46,272 bases of DNA from an uncultured Oscillospiraceae bacterium (GCA_958423465.1 CATZRD010000015.1:1-46272); one strand, 5' to 3'. Shown: positions 31,999-40,529, counted from the stretch's first letter. The notes: generated from the letters alone by a model not told the origin. Numbers and translations: made by a program.

Positions 31999-33053
31999 GC
32001 GTCCTCTCCTCCTTCCGTTTTGCACCCGCCGCAGCCCGCGCCTCCGGGGCAGCCGGTACAGGCAAAGCAGGCCACCTTGTGCTCTTCGCCCACCTGGACC
32101 AGGGTGGGATCGCTGCAGTCGCACACCCCTTCGATCCGCTGGCCGCAGCGCTCATAGAAGCCGCACCGCTTGGGCAGGTTGATGGCCACAGGCACGGTCC
32201 CCTCGATGGAGAACAGCTTGTCCTGGCCCTTGGTGCCGATCTTATGGACCGACCCGATCAGGCCCTTGGTATAGGGGTGCTGGGGATTCTTGAAGATCTC
32301 ATAGGCCGGGGCGGACTCCACCACGCGGCCCAAATACATGACCGCCACCCGGTCGCACATCCGGGCCACGGTGCCCAGATCGTGGGTAATGAACAGGATG
32401 GACATGCCGAAGTCCTTCTGAAGCTCCTTCATAAGCTCCAGGATCTGGGCCTGAATGGTCACGTCCAGGGCGGTGGTAGGCTCGTCGGCGATGAGCAGCT
32501 TGGGGCTGCACACCAGGGCCATGGCGATGAGGGCGCGCTGGAGCATACCGCCGGAGAACTCATGGGGGTACTGGTCATAGCGCTTCTCCGCGTTGGCGAT
32601 GCCCACCTTTTTCATGACGCTCAGGGAGATCTCCTTGGCCTTCTTCTTGTCCTTGGTGATATGGAGCAGGGTGGCCTCGTTGATCTGGTTGCCGATGGTG
32701 TACATGGGGGAGAAAGCCACCATGGGTTCCTGGAAGATCATGGAGATCTGCTTGCCCCGGACGGAACGGATCTCGTCCCCCCTGGGCTTCAGCTTCAGAA
32801 GATCCGTGGGACCCATGCCGTCGGCGTCAAAGATGATCTCGCCCTCGGTCCTGCACTTTTTGTCGTTGATGCCCAAAATAGCCTTGCTGGTCAGGCTCTT
32901 GCCGCAGCCCGACTCGCCTACCAGGCCCAGGGTCTCGCCCTTTTTGATCTCGAAATTCACGCCGCGGACAGGGGTCAGCGTGCCGTCGTCGGTCTTGATG
33001 CTGATTCGCAGATCCTTGACCTGAATAATGGTATCGTTCTGATTTTCCATCAT
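31995..33053 (-). CDS. oppD: ABC transporter ATP-binding protein, OppD/DppD type, with extra Cys-rich tail
   Basis: A 352-residue partner of OppF. Walker A GESGCGKS, signature FSGGMLQR, Walker B LLIADEPTTALD. After the usual C-terminal cysteine site (RCGFYERCGQRIEGVCDC) the protein carries an unusual extension, CFACTGCPGGAGCGGCK, with further CxxC pairs near the stop. Two adjacent ATG codons (33053 and 33050) are possible; AGAGGAG is five or eight bases away. Overlaps oppF by four bases and follows oppC by 18. Confidence 0.94.
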   Translation of the reverse strand: MMENQNDTIIQVKDLRISIKTDDGTLTPVRGVNFEIKKGETLGLVGESGCGKSLTSKAILGINDKKCRTEGEIIFDADGMGPTDLLKLKPRGDEIRSVRGKQISMIFQEPMVAFSPMYTIGNQINEATLLHITKDKKKAKEISLSVMKKVGIANAEKRYDQYPHEFSGGMLQRALIAMALVCSPKLLIADEPTTALDVTIQAQILELMKELQKDFGMSILFITHDLGTVARMCDRVAVMYLGRVVESAPAYEIFKNPQHPYTKGLIGSVHKIGTKGQDKLFSIEGTVPVAINLPKRCGFYERCGQRIEGVCDCSDPTLVQVGEEHKVACFACTGCPGGAGCGGCKTEGGEDA

Positions 33054-33071
33054 GCGTACTCCTCTCGTCGG

Positions 33072-34208
33072 TTACTTGTACGGATCCGCGGCGTCTCTCA
33101 GACCGTCGCCCAGGAAGTTGTAGGCCAGGACCGTGACCACCACGAAGATCAGGGGGATCATCTTCCAGGGACACTGAGCCACGGTGGCCAGGGCCTCGGT
33201 CTCCTTCAGCAGCACGCCCCAGCTGGTGGCGGGGGCCTTCATGCCCAGGCCCAGGTAGCTCATGGAGGTCTCGCCCAGGATGGAGCTGGGGATGCCCAGG
33301 GTCAGGTTGACGATGAGGTAGCTCAAAAAGCCGGGGACCAGGTGCTTGACGATGATCTTGAAGTCGCTGACGCCCGCCAGACGGGCGGCCATGACGAAGT
33401 CCTCCTTCCGCAGGGCGATGAACCGGCCCCGGACCGTGCGGGCCAGACCGGTCCACCCGATGAAGGACAGGATGATCGTTATGTACAGGTACATGGCGGT
33501 CACGGAGATTCCCGGCGGGATGGCGGCGGACAGGGCCAGCCACAGGGGGATGCTGGGAATGGCGGAGATCACCTCGATGATCCGCTGGATCACGTTGTCG
33601 ATCCAGCCGCCGAAATAGCCGGAGATGCCGCCCAGCAGGATGCCCAGCACAAAGCTGATGGCCGCGGACACAAAGGGGATGGTCAGGGACACCCGGCTGC
33701 CGTACAGGATCCGGGAGAAGATGTCCCGGCCCACGCTGTCGGCGCCGAAGATGTTGATTCTCGCCTCGGTGTTGGGCACGCCCTGCTCGTCCACCAGGCC
33801 GTAGAGGTGGCGGCTGCAGGGGATAAAGCCGAACAGCTTATACTCCGCGCCCTCGGCGAAGAGCCTGACGTAGTATTTCGCGGAGGTGTCCTCGGTGGTA
33901 ATGACGGTATAGGTCTTTCTGTCGTGGGTCTTTTCCAGCTTATAGACGTAGGGACGGGAGAAGCCGCCGTCCTCGTCCCGCCAGTAGACCTTCGTGGGAG
34001 CGGTATCCTTGTAGAGGCCGGTAAAGTCCTCCAGGCCGTAGGGGGCCAGGAAATCCGCGAACAGAGCGCCCAGGTACAGGATCAGCAGGATGACCATGCT
34101 GAACTTGGCCAGCTTGTGCTTTTTCAGCTTGATCCACATCAGCTTCCACTGGGAAGCCATATAGCGGGATTCGTCGTTCTGGACCTTCTTTTTCTTAAAC
34201 ACAGCCAT
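33072..34208 (-). CDS. oppC: ABC transporter permease, OppC/DppC type
   Basis: A 378-residue membrane protein. It has the N-terminal cytoplasmic start and first helix (FSMVILLILYLGALFADFLAPYG), a roughly 110-residue extracytoplasmic insertion rich in aromatic and charged residues, then NIFGADSVGRDIFSRILYGSRVSL and five more helices. The EAA loop for ATPase docking is MAARLAGVSDFKIIVKHLVPG. The insertion is longer than in ordinary peptide permeases and may help dock OppA. AAGGAG for this gene lies in the last codons of oppB, four bases apart. Confidence 0.93.
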   Translation of the reverse strand: MAVFKKKKVQNDESRYMASQWKLMWIKLKKHKLAKFSMVILLILYLGALFADFLAPYGLEDFTGLYKDTAPTKVYWRDEDGGFSRPYVYKLEKTHDRKTYTVITTEDTSAKYYVRLFAEGAEYKLFGFIPCSRHLYGLVDEQGVPNTEARINIFGADSVGRDIFSRILYGSRVSLTIPFVSAAISFVLGILLGGISGYFGGWIDNVIQRIIEVISAIPSIPLWLALSAAIPPGISVTAMYLYITIILSFIGWTGLARTVRGRFIALRKEDFVMAARLAGVSDFKIIVKHLVPGFLSYLIVNLTLGIPSSILGETSMSYLGLGMKAPATSWGVLLKETEALATVAQCPWKMIPLIFVVVTVLAYNFLGDGLRDAADPYK

Positions 34209-34212
34209 GGGC

Positions 34213-35208
34213 TCAACTCCTTTCCGAGAAACGGATCCGGGGATCCAGCCAGGCCAGGGCGATGTCGCTGAGGAGGGTGCCTACCACCACCAGCACCGCC
34301 TGGACCAGCACGATGGTGCCGGCCAGATACATATCCTGAGACTTCAGGGCCGTCAGCAGCACCGGGCCCAAAATGGCCATGTTCATCACGATGGCCGACA
34401 CGGTGGAGCCGGAGAAGATGGTGCGCAGCGCGCCGGACAGGCCGGACACCACCGGGTTCAGCGCCGCCCGCAGGCAGTACTTGTAGGTGATGGTGGCCTC
34501 GGAGCAGCCCTTGGCCCGGGCGGTCAGGGTATACTGCTTGGCCTGCTCGTCCAGCATCTGGGCGCGGACGGTACGGATGATCCCGCAGGTGCCGGAGGTG
34601 CCGATGACCAGAATGGGGATCAGGCAGCGGCCCAGAAACTCCGGGATATACTCCGGCCGCATACCGTTCTGGAGCATTTCCGTACTGAACAGCCCCAAAT
34701 ACATGGTTCCTGTCTTGACATAGATGAAGTACATGACGATGATGGCCAGCAGGAAGTTGGGGGTGGCCGTGCCGATAAAGCCGATGAAGGACCAGACATA
34801 ATCTCCCACGGAGTACTGGTGGTTGGCGCAGTAGATGCCGATGGGCAGGCTCACCGCGTACTGGAACACCAGGATCACGAAGGAAATGCCCAGGGTCAGG
34901 GGCAGATACTGGGCGATGACGTACCACACGTCCTGCCCGTACTCAAAGGAGTAGCCGAAGTAGCCCCGGGTAACGATATCCTTCATCCAGGAGAAGTACT
35001 GGATGTACCAGGGCTTATCCAGTCCGAACTGGGCCCGCAGAGCCTCGATCTGCTCCGGCGTCATGATGTCGCCCTCCGCCGCCATGGCCGCGGCGTAGGA
35101 GGTGGCGTAGTCTCCCGGGGGCAGCTGGATGATGAAGAAGATCACCACCGAGATGATGAAGATGGTTGGGATAAACATAAGGAGCCGTTTGCCTATGTAT
35201 TTGAGCAT
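34213..35208 (-). CDS. oppB: ABC transporter permease, OppB/DppB type
   Basis: A 331-residue six-helix permease. It starts MLKYIGKRLLMFIPTIFIISVVIFF and has the PTEQ-like FGLDKPWYIQYFSWM segment and the EAA loop ARAKGCSEATITYKYCLRAALNP. It pairs with OppC to form the membrane channel. It is separated from oppA by a 186-base gap with two strong hairpins, so its expression is probably lower than that of oppA. Confidence 0.93.
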   Translation of the reverse strand: MLKYIGKRLLMFIPTIFIISVVIFFIIQLPPGDYATSYAAAMAAEGDIMTPEQIEALRAQFGLDKPWYIQYFSWMKDIVTRGYFGYSFEYGQDVWYVIAQYLPLTLGISFVILVFQYAVSLPIGIYCANHQYSVGDYVWSFIGFIGTATPNFLLAIIVMYFIYVKTGTMYLGLFSTEMLQNGMRPEYIPEFLGRCLIPILVIGTSGTCGIIRTVRAQMLDEQAKQYTLTARAKGCSEATITYKYCLRAALNPVVSGLSGALRTIFSGSTVSAIVMNMAILGPVLLTALKSQDMYLAGTIVLVQAVLVVVGTLLSDIALAWLDPRIRFSERS

Positions 35209-35257
35209 TTCCGCACATCCTTTCAGGTTGGCCGTTCTAAGAGCTGTTTTGCCTTGT

Positions 35258-35316
35258 TAAGACGATACGGGAGGCGCTCCTTTCCAGAGAGAGAAGCGGC
35301 CTCCCGCATCGTCTTA
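35258..35316 (-). other. Long intercistronic hairpin between oppA and oppB
   Basis: TAAGACGAT-A-CGGGAGGC pairs with GCCTCCCG-C-ATCGTCTTA: 17 of 18 bases match around a 23-base loop. No T-run follows on the transcribed strand, so it is a stabilising or processing hairpin more likely than a terminator. Confidence 0.6.
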
Positions 35317-35340
35317 TTCAAAGGGAACTTTGCCGGGGGA

Positions 35341-35373
35341 CCGGGGAGCGGGCGTCTCCCGTCCGCTCCCCGG
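35341..35373 (-). other. Hairpin just after the oppA stop codon
   Basis: CCGGGGAGCGG pairs perfectly with CCGCTCCCCGG across an 11-base loop, 22 bases after the oppA stop. Such structures protect binding-protein mRNA and reduce read-through into the permease genes. Confidence 0.6.
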
Positions 35374-35394
35374 GGTCCAGAGCCGGAAGAGGAA

Positions 35395-37398
35395 TCACTC
35401 CTCGATGTACCAGCACTGGCAATGGGCAATGCCCATGTCGCGGTAGATGTCGGACCAGACCAGGCCGTCGGGGAAGTTCTTGACGCGGTCGTTGACGGCG
35501 TGGACGGTGGGGGTGGCGGCGATGTAGCCGATGGTCCACTGATTCTTCTGATGGAGGACCAGCATCTGATCGACGATCTCCGCCCGGGCGGCGGCGTCAG
35601 AGGTCTTGTCCAGCTCCTTCTTCAGGTTGACCAGCTCCAGCAGATCGCCGGTGGCGTCCTCCTCCTTCATGGTGCCGTACCACACCATGTTGGTGGCGTA
35701 GCCGGGGATGAAGGAGTTGGGCTTCAGCGCGATGGAGATGTCGCCGATGGGGGTGATGGGGTACAGGATGCACTCCACGTTGCCGGCCATGATGTCGTTA
35801 TCCAGCACGCTGCGGTCATAGTCCCGGAAGTTGAACTTCAGGCCCACAGCGCGGTAGTAGGTATCCAGCAGAGCGAAGGTCTCGGCGGCGCCCAGGGTGG
35901 CCTCGCCCACCATGTTGATCTCCAGGTCGGCGCCGTCGGCAAAGTCATAGAAGCCGTCGGAACCCATCACCAGGCCGCAGCCTTCCAGCAGGGTCTTGGC
36001 CTTTTCAACGTCGTACTCGGTCCACTGCTTGCTCCACTCCTCGCTGTAGCCCAGAGTGCCCTCCTGAGGAGCGGCCTGACCGCCCTCCTGCCAGCCGTCG
36101 GTCAGAGCGGAGGCCAGAGCCTCGCGGTCCACGCAGATGGACACAGCCTCACGGAAGTCGGGGTTGTTGTACAGAGCGACCTTCTTCTCGTCGCCGTTGA
36201 ACAGGTTGAAGTGCAGCTGGTGAGCGGCGCTGCCCCAGTCCACGCCGGACCACTCATACAGGTTGATCTTCTGGCCGGAGGTGTTCTCGGCGTCCAGGAC
36301 CGTGGGGGCGTCCTGCACGGCGATGGTCTGGAAGTCCACGGTGCCGTCCAGCAGGAGCATCAGTTCCTGGTCCACGTTCTGCACGGTGGTGTAGTCGATC
36401 TTGTCGATGTAGGGAAGCTGGTTGCCGGCGGCGTCCACCTTCCAGTAGTAGGGGTTGCGGATGTACTCATAGTATTCGCCCTTGGTGCTGCTCTTGCCGT
36501 TCTCGGTGGACAGGACGAAGGGGTTCAGGGTGGGGATGTTGGGGTAGTTCCAGAAGTAGTACAGCAGCTCCTTGCCAACGGCGGCGCTGTCGGCGAACTC
36601 CACGCCCACCAGCTCCTTGGCGGCGGCGATGGCTTCGGCCTCCTTGCCGTCCAGGATGTCCTGGCAGATCCCCTCCAGAACATGCTTGGGCGCGTAGTGC
36701 CACTTCAGGTCCACGCACAGGGTCTCGATGAAGTCATACTTGGGGGTGCCGAAGGTGACGGTAAAGGTGGTGTCGTCCACCTTCTCCACCACGGCGGGAT
36801 TGCCGTCGGCGTCCTTGTGGCAGTTGCGCACGCCCTTGGAATCCAGCTTGTTCAGGCAGACGGTGTTGTAGAACCACACGCAGTCCTCAGCGGTGAAGGG
36901 CTCGCCGTCGGACCACTTCATGCCCTCACGGAGATGAATGGTGTAGACGGTGGCGTCCTCGTTGACCTCGTAGCTCTTGGCCACGTTGGGCTCCACCTCA
37001 GCCTTGGTGTTGAAGCGGAAGAGGCCCTCCTCGATGGGCTTGCCGGTGGCCCAGGAGCTGGAGGCGGCGGAGCGCTTCAGCTCGCCGCCGTACACGCCGA
37101 TGGCCAGGGGGTTGCCGGCGGCGTCCACGGTCTCTACCATGATGTCGTCAGCCACGGGCAGGCGGTCCTCCACCTTCTCGGTGATGCCCATCGTGGCGAT
37201 GTAGGGGGACTCCGCGTAGCCGGTGACCTCAGCGGGGTCCGGCGTGTCGGGAGTATCCGGCGTGTCGGGGGTGGTGTCGTTCGCGGGGGGAGTAGTGTCG
37301 TCGGGGGTCTTGGCGGTGTTGCTGCCACAGCCCGCCAGCACGCCGATACACATGACCAGCGCGAGGACGAGGGCAAGCCAACGTTTGGTGCTCTTCAT
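35395..37398 (-). CDS. oppA: ABC transporter substrate-binding lipoprotein, OppA/DppA (SBP_bac_5) type
   Basis: A 667-residue lipoprotein. Residues 1-23 form a signal peptide ending in the lipobox LAGC, followed by a low-complexity Thr/Pro/Asp linker with DTP repeats. The mature part has the family-5 binding-protein features: YTIHLREGMKWSDGEPFTAEDCVW, VQNVDQELMLLLDG and PDFREAVSICVDREALA. It captures the substrate at the outer membrane face for OppBCDF. Family members bind peptides or oligosaccharides, and the surrounding enzymes favour pectic oligosaccharides. The frame is open 26 codons further upstream, but GGAGG lies seven bases before the chosen ATG. The direct repeats at 37443-37490 lie upstream. 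Confidence 0.94.
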   Translation of the reverse strand: MKSTKRWLALVLALVMCIGVLAGCGSNTAKTPDDTTPPANDTTPDTPDTPDTPDPAEVTGYAESPYIATMGITEKVEDRLPVADDIMVETVDAAGNPLAIGVYGGELKRSAASSSWATGKPIEEGLFRFNTKAEVEPNVAKSYEVNEDATVYTIHLREGMKWSDGEPFTAEDCVWFYNTVCLNKLDSKGVRNCHKDADGNPAVVEKVDDTTFTVTFGTPKYDFIETLCVDLKWHYAPKHVLEGICQDILDGKEAEAIAAAKELVGVEFADSAAVGKELLYYFWNYPNIPTLNPFVLSTENGKSSTKGEYYEYIRNPYYWKVDAAGNQLPYIDKIDYTTVQNVDQELMLLLDGTVDFQTIAVQDAPTVLDAENTSGQKINLYEWSGVDWGSAAHQLHFNLFNGDEKKVALYNNPDFREAVSICVDREALASALTDGWQEGGQAAPQEGTLGYSEEWSKQWTEYDVEKAKTLLEGCGLVMGSDGFYDFADGADLEINMVGEATLGAAETFALLDTYYRAVGLKFNFRDYDRSVLDNDIMAGNVECILYPITPIGDISIALKPNSFIPGYATNMVWYGTMKEEDATGDLLELVNLKKELDKTSDAAARAEIVDQMLVLHQKNQWTIGYIAATPTVHAVNDRVKNFPDGLVWSDIYRDMGIAHCQCWYIEE

Positions 37399-37442
37399 TT
37401 CATTTCCTCCATTTTTTGATTTTGGTCCTCCATAAAGCGCGC

Positions 37443-37490
37443 ACATTCTGTACAATCCGTTCCGCATCGTGGTCATACATTTTGTACAAT
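37443..37490 (-). promoter_or_regulatory. Direct repeats upstream of oppA, probable AraC-family binding site
   Basis: On the minus strand ATTGTACARAATGT occurs twice (37443-37456 and 37477-37490), identical in 13 of 14 positions and 34 bases apart, about 45 bases before the oppA start. Direct repeats like these are the normal target of AraC/XylS activators, and such a gene is divergently transcribed next door. The whole gap 37399-37742 is AT-rich and holds no gene. No clear -10/-35 pair for oppA could be fixed. Confidence 0.6.
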
Positions 37491-37678
37491 TTTTATTATG
37501 GCGTTTTTATCCCCAGTTTCTACGCATCGCTTGCGCATTTCTCTATTTGACCTTGCATCTTTTGCTTTTCTTTTTTGGCAAAATTCCGATTTTCCGTGAT
37601 ATTAGACATAATTTGCGGCGCTATTTTGTCGAAATCGTCAAATGCTCCATGTTTGATAAAAGAAAGTGCAAGGTTTGG

Positions 37679-37707
37679 TTGTGCTCCCGGCAAAACTATG
37701 CTACACT
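37679..37707 (+). promoter_or_regulatory. Promoter of the AraC-family regulator
   Basis: TTGTGC (37679-37684), 17 bases, TACACT (37702-37707), 35 bases before the ATG. Confidence 0.65.
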
Positions 37708-37742
37708 GAATCTGCACAAAAAACGCAAAGGAGGCGAACAGA

Positions 37743-38663
37743 ATGACGCCGCAGACGCTGACGCTGGGACAAAGCCCGGTGCTGTATCAGGACAAGTACT
37801 ATATCCGGGTGAACCGGGAGGAGGACCCGCTGTTCTACTTCTTCGACTACGACACCCGCGCCGCCGACATCAATATGCAGTTCCAGCACTTCCACACCTT
37901 CTATGAGCTGTGCGTCATGCTCAGCCCCAAGAGCGTGCATTTTCTGGAGGGCAAGCCCTACGAGATGCAGGCCTACGACATTTTCGCCATTCCGCCCAGC
38001 GTCCTCCACAAGACCCAGTACCCGCCGGGAGGCCCCTGCCGGCGGATCATCATTCAGTTCAGCCTACCCAAAAAGGCCGCCGGGCTGTCCAACGAATACG
38101 AGGAGCTGCTGAGCATCTTCCGCCAGGACGTCCACGCCTTCCGCTTTGAGGGGACCCTGCAGCAGAAGATCTACCAGAAGCTGAACGACATTTTCCTGCT
38201 GGCGGGGAAGAGCGACCCCATACGGGACCTGAGCATCCACATCAAATTCCTGGAGTTTCTGACGCTGCTGTACCTGAACCGGGACAGCAACAAATACGCC
38301 GACCGGGCGGAGATCTACCCCATGGAGGACAAGATCTACTCCGTGGCCAGCTATATCCACAGCCACTACGCCGAGGAGCTGTCCCTGCAGACGCTGTCCC
38401 GGGACTTCTACATCAGCAGCTGCTACCTGTCCCGCCAGTTCAAGACCGTCACCGGCTTCACCCTCACCGACTACATCCAGATGACCCGGATCCGGAACAT
38501 ACAGTCCATGCTCCTCAGCTCGGATATCTCCATCGCCCAGGCCGCCAGCGCCTGCGGCTTCGCCAGCTTCTCCCAGTTCAACCGCACCTTCCGCAAGCAT
38601 ATCGGCATGTCCCCCTCCGAGTACCGCCGGCAGCACAGGGACCTCAGCTACGAGCGGGGCTGA
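37743..38663 (+). CDS. AraC-family transcriptional regulator
   Basis: A 306-residue regulator. The N-terminal half is a cupin-like sensor (MQFQHFHTFYELCVMLS...FAIPPSVLHKTQY) that likely binds a sugar. The C-terminal 100 residues hold two helix-turn-helix motifs (LSLQTLSRDFYISSCYLSRQF; ISIAQAASACGFASFSQFNRTF) and the closing GMSPSEYRRQ. It is divergent from oppA across an AT-rich gap with direct repeats, so it most likely activates the opp-led operon in response to a pectic sugar. It is the only regulator gene in the island. Confidence 0.93.
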   Translation: MTPQTLTLGQSPVLYQDKYYIRVNREEDPLFYFFDYDTRAADINMQFQHFHTFYELCVMLSPKSVHFLEGKPYEMQAYDIFAIPPSVLHKTQYPPGGPCRRIIIQFSLPKKAAGLSNEYEELLSIFRQDVHAFRFEGTLQQKIYQKLNDIFLLAGKSDPIRDLSIHIKFLEFLTLLYLNRDSNKYADRAEIYPMEDKIYSVASYIHSHYAEELSLQTLSRDFYISSCYLSRQFKTVTGFTLTDYIQMTRIRNIQSMLLSSDISIAQAASACGFASFSQFNRTFRKHIGMSPSEYRRQHRDLSYERG

Positions 38664-38686
38664 CCCGGCGGGCCGGAAAACGGCCG

Positions 38687-38715
38687 TTGACATTTGGAAT
38701 GGTCCAACGTATCGT
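38687..38715 (+). promoter_or_regulatory. Promoter of the SGNH hydrolase gene
   Basis: TTGACA (38687-38692), 17 bases, TATCGT (38710-38715). Confidence 0.6.
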
Positions 38716-38770
38716 AAAGGGAAAGCCGGCAGGCAGACGCGGCAAAATCGTGAAAGGCGGAGAGAGACGT

Positions 38771-39424
38771 ATGGACGAAAAAGTGATCTTATGCTACGGG
38801 GATTCCAACACCTGGGGCTACTGCCCGGAAACGGCGAGGCGCTATCCGCCGGACGTCCGCTGGACAGGGGTCCTGGCCCGGCGGCTGGGAGAGGGCTTCC
38901 GGGTGATCGAGGAGGGTCTGGGGGGCCGCACCACCGTGTTCGACGACCCCTGGCGGACCGGATACCGCAACGGCTGGAAGGGGCTGGGATACGCCCTGCT
39001 GTCCGGAAAGCCCCTGGACGCCGTGATCCTGATGCTGGGGACCAACGACCTGAAATTTACGGACGTTTACGGCTCGGCCCGGGGGGCGGAGCAGCTGGTC
39101 AAGGCCCTGAAAAACGCCGATATCGTCTACGGCGGCAGCTCGCCGGTCTTTCGCGGTCAGCCCAGAATCCTCCTGGCGGCCCCCATCGCCATCGACCGCT
39201 GCGTGGATGACCGGCCGATCCCCTCCAGCCTGAAGAGCAAGCATGAGACGTCTCTCCTCTTTGGGCGGGAGTACGCCCGGGTGGCGGCCGCTCTGGAGGT
39301 GGATTTTCTGGACGCAGCGCTGTACGCCCACGCGTCCGCCAGGGACGGCGTCCATATGGACGCGGCTTCCCACCAGCGCCTGGGGGAAGCCATGGCCCAA
39401 AAGATCCGGGAAATGCTCGCCTGA
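38771..39424 (+). CDS. SGNH/GDSL-family esterase
   Basis: A 217-residue hydrolase with the four SGNH blocks: GDSNTWGY (Ser), GLGGRTTVFDD (Gly), LGTNDLK (Asn) and DGVHMDAASH (Asp, His). It has no signal peptide, so it works on internalised substrates. It may remove acetyl groups from pectic oligosaccharides, since it borders the island, but broad arylesterase activity is equally possible. The frame is open from 38687, but that part holds the promoter. The ATG at 38771 has GGAGAG upstream and starts at the family's conserved N-terminus. Confidence 0.86.
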   Translation: MDEKVILCYGDSNTWGYCPETARRYPPDVRWTGVLARRLGEGFRVIEEGLGGRTTVFDDPWRTGYRNGWKGLGYALLSGKPLDAVILMLGTNDLKFTDVYGSARGAEQLVKALKNADIVYGGSSPVFRGQPRILLAAPIAIDRCVDDRPIPSSLKSKHETSLLFGREYARVAAALEVDFLDAALYAHASARDGVHMDAASHQRLGEAMAQKIREMLA

Positions 39425-39462
39425 CCCCGGCAGGGGGCCCGAAACCTCGCCCTCCTATGCAG

Positions 39463-39495
39463 AAAGCCCCGAAACCGGACGGTTTCGGGGCTTTT
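39463..39495. terminator. Bidirectional terminator between the esterase and rpsI
   Basis: AAAGCCCCGAAACC pairs with GGTTTCGGGGCTTT across four bases, followed by T on the plus strand and TTTC on the minus strand. Confidence 0.85.
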
Positions 39496-39514
39496 GACAG
39501 CTTGGCTCGTAAAA

Positions 39515-39919
39515 TCAGCGCTTGCTGAACTGGGGGGCGCGGCGGGCGGCCTTCAGGCCGTACTTCTTCCGCTCCTTCATACGAGGATCGCGGGTGAGGA
39601 ACCCGGCCTTCTTCAGGATGGCGCGGTTGTCGTCGCTGGCCAGCAGCAGGGCGCGGGCGATGCCGTGGCGCAGAGCGCCGGCCTGACCGCTGACGCCGCC
39701 GCCCTTGACGGTGGCGACAATGTCCATCTTGCTCTCGTTGGCGGTGGCCACCAGAGGCTGGCGGACGATCATCTTCAGGGTGTCCAGACCGAAATAGTCC
39801 TCGATGTCACGGCCGTTGATGGTGATGGAGCCGGTGCCGTTGGGGAACACATGGACCCGGGCCACGGAGGACTTTCTCCGGCCGGTGCCATACAGATAGG
39901 GCTTCTTAGACTGATACAT
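39515..39919 (-). CDS. rpsI: 30S ribosomal protein S9
   Basis: 134 residues: YGTGRRKSSVARV at the start, GGGVSGQAGALRHGIARAL in the middle and the C-terminal KKYGLKAARRAPQFSKR that reaches the P-site tRNA. It is the second gene of the rplM-rpsI operon, 14 bases after rplM. Confidence 0.98.
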   Translation of the reverse strand: MYQSKKPYLYGTGRRKSSVARVHVFPNGTGSITINGRDIEDYFGLDTLKMIVRQPLVATANESKMDIVATVKGGGVSGQAGALRHGIARALLLASDDNRAILKKAGFLTRDPRMKERKKYGLKAARRAPQFSKR

Positions 39920-39933
39920 TTTCCGCTACCTCC

Positions 39934-40365
39934 TTATTCCTCGGTCCAAAGCTCGGGCTTCTGGGCCTGCTGCTCGTGGGTGTCGCCGGCATAGATGTGC
40001 AGGCGCTTGAGGGAGTCCTTGGTGACGGTGTTCCGGGGCATCATGCCGCGGACGGCCACGCGCATCGCCAGCTCGGGCTTCTTCTCCATCATATCCTTGT
40101 AGCGGGTCTCCTTCAGACCGCCCACCCAGCCGGAGTGGGTGCGGTACATCTTCTGCTCCAGCTTTTTGCCGGTGAGCACGGCCTTGCCGGCGTTGATGAC
40201 GATGACGTTGTCGCCGCAGTCGGCGTGGGGGGTGTAGGTGGGCTTGCGCTTGCCGCGGAGCAGGTCGGCGACGATGACGGCGGTGTGGCCCAGAGGCTTG
40301 CCGGCGGCGTCAACGACGTACCACTTGCGGACAATGTTGCCCTTGTTTGCCATAAAAGTGGACAT
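39934..40365 (-). CDS. rplM: 50S ribosomal protein L13
   Basis: 143 residues starting MSTFMANKGNIVRKWYVVDA, with LRGKRKPTYTPHADCGD and MMPRNTVTKDSLKRLHIYAG. The start is fixed by AAGGAG nine bases upstream; the open frame extends 38 codons further through the leader but is not coding. First gene of the operon with rpsI. Confidence 0.98.
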   Translation of the reverse strand: MSTFMANKGNIVRKWYVVDAAGKPLGHTAVIVADLLRGKRKPTYTPHADCGDNVIVINAGKAVLTGKKLEQKMYRTHSGWVGGLKETRYKDMMEKKPELAMRVAVRGMMPRNTVTKDSLKRLHIYAGDTHEQQAQKPELWTEE

Positions 40366-40390
40366 AGCTGCTTTCTCCTTACTGTAGTCC

Positions 40391-40449
40391 CTTCCTTCGA
40401 TGACGAAAGTACAGGATGGGAACTCCTGCAGCTTCGTTATCGAAGGAAG
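40391..40449 (-). promoter_or_regulatory. L13-type ribosomal protein leader
   Basis: On the minus strand an 11-bp perfect stem (CTTCCTTCGAT with ATCGAAGGAAG) encloses a second stem (ACGAA with TTCGT) and an upper hairpin (CAGGA with TCCTG). It lies between the promoter and the rplM ribosome binding site. Position and shape match the L13 leader known in Firmicutes, thought to mediate feedback by L13. Confidence 0.75.
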
Positions 40450-40500
40450 CCTTGTATTTTCGCCCGAAATCGGGTACAATGCCCGTTGCGAGCACTATTA

Positions 40501-40529
40501 CTTATACCACGGCGGCCCCCGGTTGTCAA
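40501..40529 (-). promoter_or_regulatory. Promoter of rplM-rpsI
   Basis: On the minus strand TTGACA (40524-40529), 17 bases, TATAAG (40501-40506). The -35 lies in GTTGACAAC, which also reads TTGTCA on the other strand. The rest of the gap to the next gene (40530-40636) is AT-rich with no gene. Confidence 0.85.
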
